The notes under the pieces are model-generated. The model was not told the origin of the DNA. It ran no database searches and saw only the letters and a program-made list of their open reading frames with translations. Shown here in pieces: positions 23,561 through 32,906 of a stretch of 37,810 bases of DNA. The stretch lies in assembly GCF_900129265.1 (NCBI RefSeq), contig NZ_FQVG01000025.1, positions 1 to 37,810 on the forward strand. The letters are read 5' to 3'. The position numbers and the translations under genes are program-made. How positions within the stretch are numbered: position 1 is the first letter of the stretch; every line of letters starts with the position of its first letter. The stretch is from Caloramator proteoclasticus DSM 10124 (GTDB lineage: Bacteria > Bacillota > Clostridia > Clostridiales > Caloramatoraceae).

Positions 23561-25165
23561 ATGACAATAAGAGTTAACAACATAAGAATTTCATTAGATG
23601 ACAGTATAGATAAGGTTTTAGATATAGCCTGCAAAATGGCAAAGGTTAATAAGAAGGATATTTGGGATTATAAAATATTAAAGGAATCAATAGATGCAAG
23701 AAGAAAAAATAAGATAGATTTTGTTTATCAGGTTGAATTTAAATGTAATAATGAATCAAGGGTTGTAGCAAAGGCAAATTCTAAGGATGTATTATTAGAT
23801 GATACATATCTTGATGAAAACTACTGTTTCGGAGAAGAAAAATTGTTAAAGAGACCAATAATAGTTGGAACAGGACCGGCAGGGCTTTTTGCCGGTCTTA
23901 TTTTGGCAAAAAACGGTTACAGACCAATTATTTTGGAAAGAGGATCAAGTGTTGAAAAAAGAACTAAAGATATACAAAATTTCTGGAATACAGGAGAATT
24001 GAATTTAGATAGTAATGTGCAGTTCGGTGAAGGTGGAGCAGGAACCTTTTCCGATGGAAAACTTACTACAAGAATAAAGGATACAAGAATAACCTATGTT
24101 CTTGAAGAGTTTGTAGAGGCTGGAGCTCCACCGGAAATAATGTATTCTGGAAAACCACACATAGGTACAGATATACTTCAGACGGTAGTAAAAAATATAA
24201 GGGAGAAAATAAAATCCTTTGGAGGAGAAGTAAAATTTGATTCAAAGGTTACAGATATAATAGTTAAAGACAATAAAATTCAGGGTGTAATAGTTAATAA
24301 CGAATACGAAATAGATTCGGACGTAGTTATATTTGCAATAGGTCATAGTGCACGAGATACCTATGAAATGCTTCTAAAAAGAGGTGTTGAGTTTGAACAA
24401 AAACCCTTTGCAATAGGTGTTAGAATAGAACATCTTCAGAGTATGATTGATGAAAATCAATATGGAAAATTTGCAAAACATCCTAAACTAAAGGCAGCAG
24501 ATTATAGACTAACCTTTACAAGTAAAACATATGGAAGACCTTGTTATAGTTTTTGTATGTGTCCAGGAGGAACAGTTGTAGCAGCAGCATCAGAGGAAAA
24601 TAGACTTGTAACAAATGGTATGAGCGAATATAAAAGAGATAAGGACAATGCAAATAGTGCGATAGTTGTGGGAGTAGGCTCTCCTGATTTTGCAAGTTCA
24701 CATCCCCTTGCTGGAATGGAGTTTCAAAGATATTATGAAGAGTTAGCATATAGAGTAGGTGGAGGGGAGTATGTTGCTCCTATTCAACTTGTTGGTGATT
24801 TTCTAAAGGATGAGGTTTCTAAGAAACTTGGCAAGGTTAAACCAAGCTATACAAGAGGATATAACTTTGCGAATTTAAGTGATTGTTTGCCTAATTATGT
24901 TATAGGTGCTTTAAAAGAGGCACTATATGATTTTGACAAAAAAATAAAAGGATTTGCAAGTTATGATGCAATTTTGACTGGGATTGAAACAAGAACTTCA
25001 GCACCTGTAAAAATTATAAGAATGGAAAATTTCGAATCCAGCACAATAAAAGGTCTATATCCATCAGGTGAAGGGGCAGGATATGCTGGGGGGATAATGT
25101 CTGCTGCAGTTGATGGAATAAAAACAGCTGAAAAAATAATGCAAAAATATGCACCAATTGAATAA
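23561..25165 (+). CDS. FAD-dependent dehydrogenase, uncharacterised family
   Basis: This 534-aa flavoprotein belongs to a widespread uncharacterised FAD-dependent family. A small N-terminal domain (about 1-100) with YQVEFKC comes first. The FAD-binding IIVGTGPAGLFAGLILAKNG follows near 102. The mid motif FGEGGAGTFSDGKLTTR is characteristic of the family. The C-terminal YPSGEGAGYAGGIMSAAVDG closes the FAD site. It follows cdaR by 12 nt with GGAGG. In many Clostridia this gene stands in the cdaA-cdaR-glmM region, from memory of the family; a role in the cell wall or c-di-AMP pathway is unproven. Confidence 0.8.
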   Translation: MTIRVNNIRISLDDSIDKVLDIACKMAKVNKKDIWDYKILKESIDARRKNKIDFVYQVEFKCNNESRVVAKANSKDVLLDDTYLDENYCFGEEKLLKRPIIVGTGPAGLFAGLILAKNGYRPIILERGSSVEKRTKDIQNFWNTGELNLDSNVQFGEGGAGTFSDGKLTTRIKDTRITYVLEEFVEAGAPPEIMYSGKPHIGTDILQTVVKNIREKIKSFGGEVKFDSKVTDIIVKDNKIQGVIVNNEYEIDSDVVIFAIGHSARDTYEMLLKRGVEFEQKPFAIGVRIEHLQSMIDENQYGKFAKHPKLKAADYRLTFTSKTYGRPCYSFCMCPGGTVVAAASEENRLVTNGMSEYKRDKDNANSAIVVGVGSPDFASSHPLAGMEFQRYYEELAYRVGGGEYVAPIQLVGDFLKDEVSKKLGKVKPSYTRGYNFANLSDCLPNYVIGALKEALYDFDKKIKGFASYDAILTGIETRTSAPVKIIRMENFESSTIKGLYPSGEGAGYAGGIMSAAVDGIKTAEKIMQKYAPIE

Positions 25166-25216
25166 AAAATGTATACTAATTTGTTAAATATGCATAATAA
25201 ATTTTAAATATTTTTG

Positions 25217-25246
25217 TTGCAAATATGGGGTATTATACAGTAAAAT
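25217..25246 (+). promoter_or_regulatory. Probable promoter of the buk-ptb-buk/oxidoreductase operon
   Basis: TTGCAA (25217-25222) and TAAAAT (25241-25246) are 18 bp apart, about 60 bp before the first butyrate kinase gene. No terminator was seen from here to 31681, so one transcript could cover nine genes. Confidence 0.45.
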
Positions 25247-25306
25247 AAGAATAGATAAAGTTTTTAGAAAATTATAATATAAATTTCAAATAGGGGTGGA
25301 GTTTTT

Positions 25307-26389
25307 ATGAGGGGACTAATTCTTGCAATAAATCCAGGGTCAACGTCGACAAAAATTGCAGTATTCCAAAAAGATGTGAAGGTAAAACAAACAAATATCA
25401 CTCACGATGCAACAGAACTTGCAAAATATGAAAAAATTGCAGACCAGTTTGATTTTAGAAAAAAACAAATTTTAGAGTATTTAAAAAAAGAGGGTATAAA
25501 GATAGAAGATTTTGATTGTATTGTGGGACGTGGTGGACTTTTAAGACCTATGCCATCGGGTACATATAAAGTTACTGATAAAATGATTGAGGATTTAAAG
25601 ATAGGTTTTCAAGGAGAGCACGCATCTAATTTAGGGGGAATAATTGCAAAGTCTATAGCAAACGAGATAGGAAAGGAAGCATATATTGTTGACCCTGTTG
25701 CAGTTGATGAGTTTGAGGATATAGCAAGAATTTCAGGTATACCAGAAATTAAAAGAAGGTCCCTTGTTCATGCTTTAAACATTAAAGCTGTATCAAGAAG
25801 GGTAGCAAAGGATTTAGGAAAAAGCCTAAATGACTGCAACTTTATAGTAGCACATTTAGGCGGAGGAATATCTGTTGCACCTTTAAAAAAAGGAAAAATA
25901 GTAGATGTTAATAACGCAAATGAAAGTGGGCCCTTTTCACCAGAGAGGTGTGGACAGGTGCCTGTTGGTGATTTAGTTAAGCTTGCTTTTTCGGGTAAAT
26001 ATACTCAAAAAGAATTAAAAAAGAAGATGGTAGGTCAGGCAGGACTTGTGGGGTATTTAGGTACAAATGATGCACGTGTTGTAGAAGAGATGATTAAAAA
26101 TGGTGACAAAAAGGCAAAACTAATATTTGAGGCTATGTGTTATCAAATAGGAAAAGAAATAGGTGCAGCAAGTACAGTTTTATTTGGAAATGTTGACAAA
26201 ATAATTTTAACTGGAGGACTTGCATATTCACAAAGACTTGTAGAATACATAACTGATATGGTTAAGTTTATAGCAGATGTTGTAGTAATTCCGGGAGAAG
26301 ATGAAATGCAGGCCTTAGCAGAAGGTGCCTATAGAGTCCTAATAGGTGAAGAGATGGCTAAAATTTATGAAGAAGAGGTGAAAATATGA
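25307..26389 (+). CDS. buk: Butyrate kinase, first copy
   Basis: This 360-aa acyl kinase of the acetate/butyrate kinase family makes ATP from an acyl phosphate. The N-terminal phosphate motif is [32 protein letters not shown] and the late ILTGGLAYS are family marks. The ptb gene starts inside its stop codon (ATGA overlap). A second, clearly diverged kinase gene follows ptb. The acyl group may be butyryl or, given the oxidoreductase downstream, isobutyryl, isovaleryl or 2-methylbutyryl. ATG 25307 follows AGGGGTGG. Confidence 0.9.
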   Translation: MRGLILAINPGSTSTKIAVFQKDVKVKQTNITHDATELAKYEKIADQFDFRKKQILEYLKKEGIKIEDFDCIVGRGGLLRPMPSGTYKVTDKMIEDLKIGFQGEHASNLGGIIAKSIANEIGKEAYIVDPVAVDEFEDIARISGIPEIKRRSLVHALNIKAVSRRVAKDLGKSLNDCNFIVAHLGGGISVAPLKKGKIVDVNNANESGPFSPERCGQVPVGDLVKLAFSGKYTQKELKKKMVGQAGLVGYLGTNDARVVEEMIKNGDKKAKLIFEAMCYQIGKEIGAASTVLFGNVDKIILTGGLAYSQRLVEYITDMVKFIADVVVIPGEDEMQALAEGAYRVLIGEEMAKIYEEEVKI

Positions 26390-27288
26390 TAAGAACCTTT
26401 GATGAAATTTTAAACAAAGTTAAGTGTGGTGTGAGAAAGAAGATTGCAGTTGCAGTAGCACAAGATGAACCAGTTTTAGAGGCAGTAAGAGATGCAAAGA
26501 ATATGGGACTTGCAGATGCTGTTTTAGTTGGAGATAAGGAAAAAATTCAAGAGATAGCAAACGCATTAGGAATTAATTTAGACGATTTTGAAGTAATTGA
26601 TGAGAAGGACAACTCAAAGGCTGCTATGAAGGCAGTTGAACTTGTTTCAACAAAGAAGGCAGATATGTTAATGAAGGGGCTAATAGATACTGCAACCTTT
26701 TTAAGAGCAGTTCTTGATAAAGAAAAGGGATTAAGGACAGGAAGAGTATTATCACACGTTGCGGTTTTTGAAGTTCCAGCACTTCAAAGAATTCTACTTG
26801 TAACAGATGCTGCAATGAATATAGCACCAGATTTAAATACTAAAAAACAAATACTTGAAAATGCAGTAAAGGTAGCACATGCAATTGGAATTGAAGTTCC
26901 AAAGGTTGCACCTGTATGTGCAGTTGAGGTTGTAAACCCAGATATGCAGCCAACCCTTGATGCAGCAGCTCTATCAAAGATGAATGATAGAGGACAAATA
27001 AAGGGATGTATAGTTGATGGACCGCTTGCAATAGATAATGCTCTATCAGAGGAGGCGGCAAAGCACAAGGGAATTAAGAGTCCAGTTGCAGGTCAGGCAG
27101 ATATTATACTTGTTCCAAATATTGAAACAGGTAATGTTATGTACAAGACATTAACATATACTGCAAATGCAAAGAATGGAGGAATTCTTGTTGGGGCAGC
27201 AGCACCAGTAATATTAACCTCAAGAGCTGACAGTAATGAAAGTAAGCTTTATTCAATAGCTCTTGCGTGCCTTGTTGCGTGCCTATAA
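26386..27288 (+). CDS. ptb: Phosphate butyryltransferase
   Basis: This 300-aa protein converts acyl-CoA and phosphate to acyl phosphate and CoA. It matches the PTA/PTB family, with [26 protein letters not shown] and [12 protein letters not shown] near the middle and the late [10 protein letters not shown]. It overlaps the first buk gene by 4 nt and precedes the second by 17 nt. With both kinases it forms a route for substrate-level ATP. Chain-length preference cannot be told from sequence by eye. Confidence 0.9.
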   Translation: MIRTFDEILNKVKCGVRKKIAVAVAQDEPVLEAVRDAKNMGLADAVLVGDKEKIQEIANALGINLDDFEVIDEKDNSKAAMKAVELVSTKKADMLMKGLIDTATFLRAVLDKEKGLRTGRVLSHVAVFEVPALQRILLVTDAAMNIAPDLNTKKQILENAVKVAHAIGIEVPKVAPVCAVEVVNPDMQPTLDAAALSKMNDRGQIKGCIVDGPLAIDNALSEEAAKHKGIKSPVAGQADIILVPNIETGNVMYKTLTYTANAKNGGILVGAAAPVILTSRADSNESKLYSIALACLVACL

Positions 27289-27305
27289 AAAAAGGAGGAT
27301 GTACT

Positions 27306-28373
27306 ATGTATAGAATGCTAATAATAAACCCTGGTTCTACATCAACTAAAATAGCAGTTTATGATGATTTAAACCCAGTATTTGTAGAAACATTAAGACA
27401 TTCAGCAGAAGAATTAGCACCCTATGCAACTATATTTGATCAATATGAATTTAGAAAAAATGTTATTATAAAGGCAGTTGAAGAAAAGGGAATAGATTTA
27501 GGCACATTAAATGCAGTAGTTGGCCGTGGAGGACTTTTAAAACCAATTGAGGGCGGAACATACTCAGTAAATGAAAATATGATTGAGGATTTAAAAATAG
27601 GTGTACAAGGACAGCACGCTTCAAATTTAGGTGGAGTAATTGCATTTGAAATAGCTAAAAAATATAATATACCTTCCTTTATAGTTGACCCTGTTGTGGT
27701 TGATGAAATGCAGGATGTTGCAAGAATATCAGGTATGCCAGAGATTGAAAGAAAGAGCATATTCCACGCATTAAATCAAAAGGCTGTTGCAAAAAGGTAT
27801 GCAAAGGAAAAGGGTGTAAAATACGAAGATCTAAACCTTATAGTTGCTCATATGGGTGGAGGAATTTCAGTTGGAGCTCATAAAAAAGGAAGAGTTGTTG
27901 ATGTAAATAATGCACTTGATGGGGAAGGACCCTTCTCACCGGAAAGATCAGGAGGACTTCCAGTAGGAGACCTTGTTAAGATGTGCTTCTCAGGAAAATA
28001 TACACAAGATGAAATAAAGAAGAAGATTACAGGCAAAGGTGGACTTGTTGCATACCTTGGAACAAATGATGGTAGAGAAGTAAAGAAGATGATGGAGGAG
28101 GGCAACAAGGAAGCAGAACTTATATACAAGGCTATGGCCTATCAAGTGGCTAAGGAAATAGGAAGCTGTGCAGCAGTTTTAAAGGGTGAAGTAGATGCTA
28201 TCATATTAACAGGAGGACTTGCATACGGGGAAGAATATGTAAGCTGGATAAAGGAAAGAATAAGCTTTATTGCACCAGTTGTGGCATATCCAGGAGAAGA
28301 TGAAATGCTTGCACTTGCTGAAGGTGGACTTAGAGTTTTAAAGGGTGAAGAAGCAGCTAAGGAATATAAATAG
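27306..28373 (+). CDS. buk: Butyrate kinase, second copy
   Basis: This 355-aa paralogue of the first kinase has the same motifs ([44 protein letters not shown]), so both copies look active. They differ at many positions, so this is an old duplication or a separate gain. ATG 27306 has AAAGGAGG just before it; the frame is open upstream to a GTG at 27267 inside ptb, which is not the start. The MinD-like ATPase starts 11 nt downstream. The two kinases may prefer different branched or straight acyl phosphates. Confidence 0.9.
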   Translation: MYRMLIINPGSTSTKIAVYDDLNPVFVETLRHSAEELAPYATIFDQYEFRKNVIIKAVEEKGIDLGTLNAVVGRGGLLKPIEGGTYSVNENMIEDLKIGVQGQHASNLGGVIAFEIAKKYNIPSFIVDPVVVDEMQDVARISGMPEIERKSIFHALNQKAVAKRYAKEKGVKYEDLNLIVAHMGGGISVGAHKKGRVVDVNNALDGEGPFSPERSGGLPVGDLVKMCFSGKYTQDEIKKKITGKGGLVAYLGTNDGREVKKMMEEGNKEAELIYKAMAYQVAKEIGSCAAVLKGEVDAIILTGGLAYGEEYVSWIKERISFIAPVVAYPGEDEMLALAEGGLRVLKGEEAAKEYK

Positions 28374-28384
28374 GATGTGATTAT

Positions 28385-29065
28385 ATGGAATCAAGAATTA
28401 GAATATTTACTGGACATTTTGGAAGTGGCAAAACCGAAATTTCAATAAACTATGCTATAAAACTTAGAAATGAAGGTAAGAAGGTATGTATAGCAGATCT
28501 TGATATAGTAAACCCTTACTTTTGTACAAGGGATGAAAAGGATTATCTTGAAAGTTTAGGAATAAGGGTTATAGCGACACCAAAGGAGATGGCAAATGCA
28601 GAACTTGGAACAATTCCACTTGAAACATTATCTGTATTTAATGACAAAAGCTATGATGTGGTTCTTGATGTTGGTGGTGATGACCAAGGGGCTGTTGCCC
28701 TTGGTCAATATAACAGATACTTTAATATGGAAGACTATGATATGTACTTTGTAATAAATACCACAAGACCATTTACAAAGGATGTTGATGGAATTTTAGA
28801 GTATATTAGGGACATTGAAGCCGCATCAAGGCTTAAAGTAAAGTATTTGATTAATAATTCCAACTTATCCTATGAAACAAAAATTGAGGATATACTAAAT
28901 GGTCAAAATATTGTGGAAGAAGTATCAAATAGGACTAACATACCAATCAAATATACAGTTGTTAGAGAAGATTTAGTAGAAGAAGTAAAGGACAAAATTA
29001 AAAACGAGATATTCCCAATCAAGATATTTATGCTCCCTCCTTGGAGAAAATATCTTGATGAATAA
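28385..29065 (+). CDS. MinD/ParA-like P-loop ATPase of the oxidoreductase operon
   Basis: This 226-aa protein has a P-loop of the deviant ParA/MinD kind, FTGHFGSGKTEISINYA (8-24), with Walker-B-like VVLDVGGDDQGA near 95. The motif CIADLDIVNPYF follows the first strand, as in nucleotide-dependent switch ATPases. The rest resembles ParA/MinD or metal-cluster-handling ATPases. It has no cysteine pair for Fe-S and no membrane helix. It lies 11 nt after the kinase and 25 nt before the ferredoxin subunit, so it is firmly inside the operon. A maturation or assembly role for the oxidoreductase is an inference; no function is known to me. Confidence 0.7.
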   Translation: MESRIRIFTGHFGSGKTEISINYAIKLRNEGKKVCIADLDIVNPYFCTRDEKDYLESLGIRVIATPKEMANAELGTIPLETLSVFNDKSYDVVLDVGGDDQGAVALGQYNRYFNMEDYDMYFVINTTRPFTKDVDGILEYIRDIEAASRLKVKYLINNSNLSYETKIEDILNGQNIVEEVSNRTNIPIKYTVVREDLVEEVKDKIKNEIFPIKIFMLPPWRKYLDE

Positions 29066-29090
29066 ATAATTATAAAATAGGAGGTAGACT

Positions 29091-29300
29091 ATGGGAAAGG
29101 TAACTTTTAGAGAAGAAAGATGCAAAGGCTGTGGACTTTGTATCGAAGTTTGCCCTGTAAAAATAATTGAATTTGATGAAAAACTAAACACAAAGGGATA
29201 TCATCCAGCAACTGTAAAGGGAGATAATATGCAAAAGTGTATCGCTTGTGCATCTTGTGCAAGAATATGTCCTGATGTAGTAATAAAGGTTGAAAAATAA
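29091..29300 (+). CDS. 2-oxoacid:ferredoxin oxidoreductase, delta (ferredoxin) subunit
   Basis: This 69-aa protein has two 4Fe-4S motifs: CKGCGLCIEVCP (about 11-22) and CIACASCARICP (about 48-59). It would carry electrons within the complex or to ferredoxin. A 23-nt gap with GGAGG leads to the alpha gene. Small separate delta subunits are usual in four-subunit KOR/VOR enzymes. Confidence 0.88.
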   Translation: MGKVTFREERCKGCGLCIEVCPVKIIEFDEKLNTKGYHPATVKGDNMQKCIACASCARICPDVVIKVEK

Positions 29301-29323
29301 AGGGTTTAAGGAGGTAAGCTTAG

Positions 29324-30394
29324 ATGGCTGATAAGGTTTTAATGAAGGGAAATGAAGCAATAGGTGAAGCTGCCATTCATGCAGGATGCCAATGTTTCTT
29401 TGGATATCCTATAACACCACAAACAGAAGTTGCAGCTTATATGTCAAGGAGAATGCCAAAGGTAGGAAGAGTTTTCCTACAAGCGGAAAGTGAAGTAGCA
29501 GCAATAAATATGGTTTATGGTGCTGCAGGTGCAGGAGTTAGAGTAATGACTTCTTCATCAAGCCCAGGTATAAGCTTAAAGGCAGAAGGTATTTCATATA
29601 TAGCAGGTGCAGAGCTTCCTTGCGTAATTATTAATATAGTTCGTGGAGGTCCAGGACTTGGAGGTATACAACCAGCACAATCAGATTACTTCCAAGCAAC
29701 TAAGGGTGGTGGACACGGAGATTACAGATTAGTAGTGTTTGCCCCAGCATCAGTTCAGGAAATGGTTGATCTTGTTCAAGATGCCTTTGATGTTGCAGAC
29801 AAGTATAGAAATCCTGTTATGGTTATGGGAGATGGTATGCTTGGACAAATGATGGAACCAGTTGAATTTAAGGAAAGACCAAAGAAGGAACTCCCAGAGA
29901 AGACTTGGGCTGCAAATGGATTAAAGGGAAGAGAAAAGCATAACATAATAAATTCGCTTTTCCTAAAGCCAGAAGAACTTGAAGCACACAACAATAAACT
30001 TCAAGAAAAATATAGAGAGATTGAAAAGAATGAAGTTAGATATGAATTATACAATTGTGATGAAGAAATGGATCTTGTTATAGTATCATATGGTACTCTA
30101 TCAAGAATATGTAAGAATGCGATTAAGATGTTAAAGAAGGAAGGAATAAATGTCGGTTTAATTAGACCAATAACTTTATGGCCATATCCAGTTGAAGCCT
30201 TTGATAAGGTTATAGATAAGACTAAGAATGGATTTATTTCAGTTGAAATGAGCTGTGGACAAATGCTTGAGGATGTTCAGCTTGCAGTTAATGGTAGAAA
30301 ACCAGTTCACTTCTACGGAAGAAGTGGTGGTATGGTTCCAACTCCAGCTGAAATAGCAAACAAGATAAAGGGAATTGTAGGAGGTGCAAAATAA
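29324..30394 (+). CDS. vorB: 2-oxoacid:ferredoxin oxidoreductase, alpha subunit (VorB/KorA type)
   Basis: This 356-aa subunit is of the 2-oxoacid oxidoreductase alpha class. It has [14 protein letters not shown] at the start, the [15 protein letters not shown] motif near 75-90, and [15 protein letters not shown]. The pyrimidine-binding and transketolase-C parts follow. It oxidises a 2-oxoacid with the TPP-bearing beta subunit to acyl-CoA, CO2 and reduced ferredoxin. The coupling to ptb and buk favours branched-chain 2-oxoacids (VOR), though 2-oxoglutarate (KOR) is possible. Its stop overlaps the beta start (TAATG). Confidence 0.88.
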   Translation: MADKVLMKGNEAIGEAAIHAGCQCFFGYPITPQTEVAAYMSRRMPKVGRVFLQAESEVAAINMVYGAAGAGVRVMTSSSSPGISLKAEGISYIAGAELPCVIINIVRGGPGLGGIQPAQSDYFQATKGGGHGDYRLVVFAPASVQEMVDLVQDAFDVADKYRNPVMVMGDGMLGQMMEPVEFKERPKKELPEKTWAANGLKGREKHNIINSLFLKPEELEAHNNKLQEKYREIEKNEVRYELYNCDEEMDLVIVSYGTLSRICKNAIKMLKKEGINVGLIRPITLWPYPVEAFDKVIDKTKNGFISVEMSCGQMLEDVQLAVNGRKPVHFYGRSGGMVPTPAEIANKIKGIVGGAK

Positions 30395-31146
30395 TGACAG
30401 TAGTATTTGATAGACCAAAGGCATTACTTGATGTGCCAACTCACTATTGTCCTGGATGTACACACGGTGTTATTCATAGATTAGTTGCAGAAGTAATTGA
30501 TGAGCTTGGAATACTTGACAAGACTATAGGTGTTGCACCTGTTGGATGTTCAGTTCTTGCCTATGATTATTTTGCTTGTGATATGTATGAAGCTGCACAC
30601 GGAAGAGCACCAGCTGTTGCAACTGGAATTAAAAGAGCAGTACCAGACAGCGTTGTATTTACATACCAAGGAGATGGTGATCTTGCAGCCATAGGTACAG
30701 CAGAAATAGTTCACGCTGCAGCAAGAGGTGAAAAAATAACAACAATATTTGTTAACAATGCTATTTATGGTATGACTGGTGGACAAATGGCACCTACTAC
30801 ACTTCCAGGTCAAGTAACAGAAACTTCACCATATGGAAGAGATGTAAAGACAGCAGGCTATCCAATTAGGGTATCAGAAATGATTTCAACATTAGATGGT
30901 GCAGTATATGTTGAAAGAGTTTCAGTCGATAGCGTTCCAAATATAATAAAGGCTAAGAAAGCAATTAAGAAGGCATTTGAAATACAACTTCAAGGATTAG
31001 GATTCTCCCTTGTAGAAGTATTATCAATATGTCCAACAAACTGGGGATTATCACCAAATGAATCAGTTAAGTGGCTAAGAGACAATATGATTCCGTACTA
31101 TCCACTTGGAGTTAAGAAGGATGCAACTACAGGGGAGGTGAAGTAA
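30394..31146 (+). CDS. vorA: 2-oxoacid:ferredoxin oxidoreductase, beta (TPP-binding) subunit
   Basis: This 250-aa subunit binds thiamine diphosphate. HYCPGCTHG (about 17-25) and VGCSV are typical cysteine-bearing marks. The TPP/Mg motif is [11 protein letters not shown] through [12 protein letters not shown] (about 90-130). SICPTNWG closes the fold. It overlaps the alpha gene by 1 nt, with GGAGGTG before it. It is the catalytic core of the enzyme. Confidence 0.88.
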   Translation: MTVVFDRPKALLDVPTHYCPGCTHGVIHRLVAEVIDELGILDKTIGVAPVGCSVLAYDYFACDMYEAAHGRAPAVATGIKRAVPDSVVFTYQGDGDLAAIGTAEIVHAAARGEKITTIFVNNAIYGMTGGQMAPTTLPGQVTETSPYGRDVKTAGYPIRVSEMISTLDGAVYVERVSVDSVPNIIKAKKAIKKAFEIQLQGLGFSLVEVLSICPTNWGLSPNESVKWLRDNMIPYYPLGVKKDATTGEVK

Positions 31147-31147
31147 T

Positions 31148-31678
31148 ATGGCAAATCAAGAAATTATATTTGCTGGTTTTGGAGGACAAGGAATTCTTTC
31201 AATGGGTAAATTCTTGGCATATGCAGGACTTGAAGAAAACTTAAATGTTTCTTGGTTTCCATCATATGGGCCAGAAATGCGTGGAGGTACTTCAAACTGT
31301 TCAGTTATACTTTCAGATGAACCAGTAGGTTCACCACTTGTTGTTGATGCAACAACAGTAGTTGTTATGAATAGACCATCACTTGATAAATTCGAAAGTC
31401 ACGTTGTGAAGGGTGGATTATTAATAATAGACAGTGACCTTGTAAACAGAGAACCAGAAAGAACAGATATAGAAATCATAAAGATACCTGCTCAAAAGAT
31501 AGCAGAAGAAGTAGGTTCAAAGAAGATTGCTAATATGGTATTACTTGGAGCACTTGTTGAAAAGACTAAGATAGTAAAGATGGAATCACTTCTTAAGGCA
31601 CTAAAGGAACACGGAAAAGAACAATTCTATGAATTAAATAAAAGGGCTCTTGAAAGAGGAGCAGAGTTTGGAAGATAA
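31148..31678 (+). CDS. vorC: 2-oxoacid:ferredoxin oxidoreductase, gamma subunit
   Basis: This 176-aa protein is the gamma subunit, with FAGFGGQGILSMGKFLAYA at the start and WFPSYGPEMRGGTSNCSVILSD after it, both hallmarks of the family. It starts 1 nt after the beta stop. The full set delta-alpha-beta-gamma is thus present. A terminator follows directly at 31681, closing the long operon. Confidence 0.88.
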   Translation: MANQEIIFAGFGGQGILSMGKFLAYAGLEENLNVSWFPSYGPEMRGGTSNCSVILSDEPVGSPLVVDATTVVVMNRPSLDKFESHVVKGGLLIIDSDLVNREPERTDIEIIKIPAQKIAEEVGSKKIANMVLLGALVEKTKIVKMESLLKALKEHGKEQFYELNKRALERGAEFGR

Positions 31679-31680
31679 TA

Positions 31681-31705
31681 AAAAGGCTGCATTTTGCAGC
31701 CTTTT
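31681..31705 (+). terminator. Terminator of the oxidoreductase operon
   Basis: AAAAGGCTGCA and TGCAGCCTTTT form a perfect 11-bp stem with a TTT loop, 3 nt after the gamma subunit stop. Confidence 0.85.
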
Positions 31706-31755
31706 GTATTTTATAAATTAGGTCAAAATCTTGGATATTTATATAATTATTTGGA

Positions 31756-31784
31756 TTGTTTAGAATATTCAAACTTGGTAATAT
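31756..31784 (+). promoter_or_regulatory. Possible promoter of the ABC transporter operon
   Basis: TTGTTT (31756-31761) and TAATAT (31779-31784) are 17 bp apart, 34 bp before the lipoprotein start. The weak boxes would suit an operon that needs an activator such as the nearby response regulator. Confidence 0.35.
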
Positions 31785-31818
31785 AAAAGTAAGAAAAAAA
31801 TCAAAGGGGGAATTGAGT

Positions 31819-32850
31819 GTGAAACGAATTTTAGGTTTAGCTCTAAGTGCTGTAATGATGTTTTCATTGGCATCCTGTTCTAACTCAAAAACACAAACAA
31901 CAAGTAATACTGATAATGCATCAAAAAAAGTAGTAATTTATTGTCCTCATCCTGTTGAATTCATAAATCCAATCGTTGCTGAATTTGAAAAAAGTACAGG
32001 CATTACTGCAGAAGTTGTTACTGCAGGAACAGGGGAACTTTTAAAGAGAATTGAAGCTGAAAAGGATAATCCATTAGGTGATGTGCTATGGGGAGGATCT
32101 CTGTCAACAGTAAAACCAAAGAAGGACTTTTTCCAAGAATATAAGAGTAAAAACGAAGATGCAGTATTAGATGACTGCAAGAATACAGAGGGTATGATAA
32201 CAAGATTTACAATGATTCCAAGCGTTATTATGGTAAATAAGAATTTAATTGGAAATATCAAAATTGAAGGATATCAAGACTTGCTAAATCCTGCTCTAAA
32301 GGGGAAGATTGTATTTGCTGACCCATCAAAGTCTTCTTCATCCTTTGAACACCTTGTAAATATGTTATATGCAATGGGACAAGGTGACCCAAATAAGGGA
32401 TGGGAATATGTTGGACAACTATGTAAGAATTTAGACGGTAAACTTTTAAGTGGTTCATCAGCAGTATATAAAGGAGTAGCTGATGGTGAATATACAGTAG
32501 GTTTAACATTTGAAGAGGCAGCAGCAAAATATGTAAAGGATGGAGCACCTGTTGAAATTATATATATGAAGGAAGGTGTCATTGCTAAACCAGACACAGT
32601 TCAAATTATTAAAGGTGCTAAGAATTTAGAAAATGCAAAGAAATTCATAGATTTTGTAACAAGCAAGGAAGCCCAAACTTTAATTGCAAATCAGTTATGT
32701 AGACGTTCAGTTAGAAAGGATGTTCCTGCAGCATCAGGTCTTAAGGCTTTAAATGAAATGAATCTAATAAAGGATGACGAGGCAACCGTAAATAAGAGCA
32801 AACAGGAATGGCTTGATAAGTTTAAAGATATATTCACAAGTAGTAAATAA
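31819..32850 (+). CDS. ABC transporter substrate-binding lipoprotein (AfuA/FbpA-like family)
   Basis: This 343-aa protein has a lipoprotein signal ending LASC, so the mature protein starts at C20 and is anchored outside the membrane. The body is a type 2 periplasmic-binding fold of the FbpA/AfuA/PhnS group (VVIYCPHPVEFINPIV, LGDVLWGGS, DPSKSSSS, VGLTFEEAAAKYV, AKKFIDFVTSKEAQ). The paired tyrosines that hold iron in FbpA are not seen, while AfuA-type members bind sugar phosphates. The HAD phosphatase at the operon end supports a phosphorylated substrate. GTG 31819 follows AAGGGGG; upstream codons encode no signal. A hairpin separates it from the ATPase gene. Confidence 0.82.
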   Translation: MKRILGLALSAVMMFSLASCSNSKTQTTSNTDNASKKVVIYCPHPVEFINPIVAEFEKSTGITAEVVTAGTGELLKRIEAEKDNPLGDVLWGGSLSTVKPKKDFFQEYKSKNEDAVLDDCKNTEGMITRFTMIPSVIMVNKNLIGNIKIEGYQDLLNPALKGKIVFADPSKSSSSFEHLVNMLYAMGQGDPNKGWEYVGQLCKNLDGKLLSGSSAVYKGVADGEYTVGLTFEEAAAKYVKDGAPVEIIYMKEGVIAKPDTVQIIKGAKNLENAKKFIDFVTSKEAQTLIANQLCRRSVRKDVPAASGLKALNEMNLIKDDEATVNKSKQEWLDKFKDIFTSSK

Positions 32851-32859
32851 TAAAAATTA

Positions 32860-32885
32860 AGGCCTGCGACGTTTGTTGTGGGCCT
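32860..32885 (+). promoter_or_regulatory. Intercistronic hairpin after the binding-protein gene
   Basis: The arms 32860-32870 and 32875-32885 pair fully with three wobbles around GTTT; no T-run follows. Such hairpins between a binding-protein gene and its transporter genes often keep the first mRNA part stable and partly stop read-through, giving more binding protein than transporter. That effect is inferred. Confidence 0.55.
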
Positions 32886-32906
32886 AATTATTAAGGGGGT
32901 ATAGAT

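Noticed and set aside
31756-31818. Upstream ATG start (31756) for the binding protein
   Set aside because: The extra residues are charged and come before a clear lipoprotein signal, and GTG 31819 has a strong AAGGGGG site.
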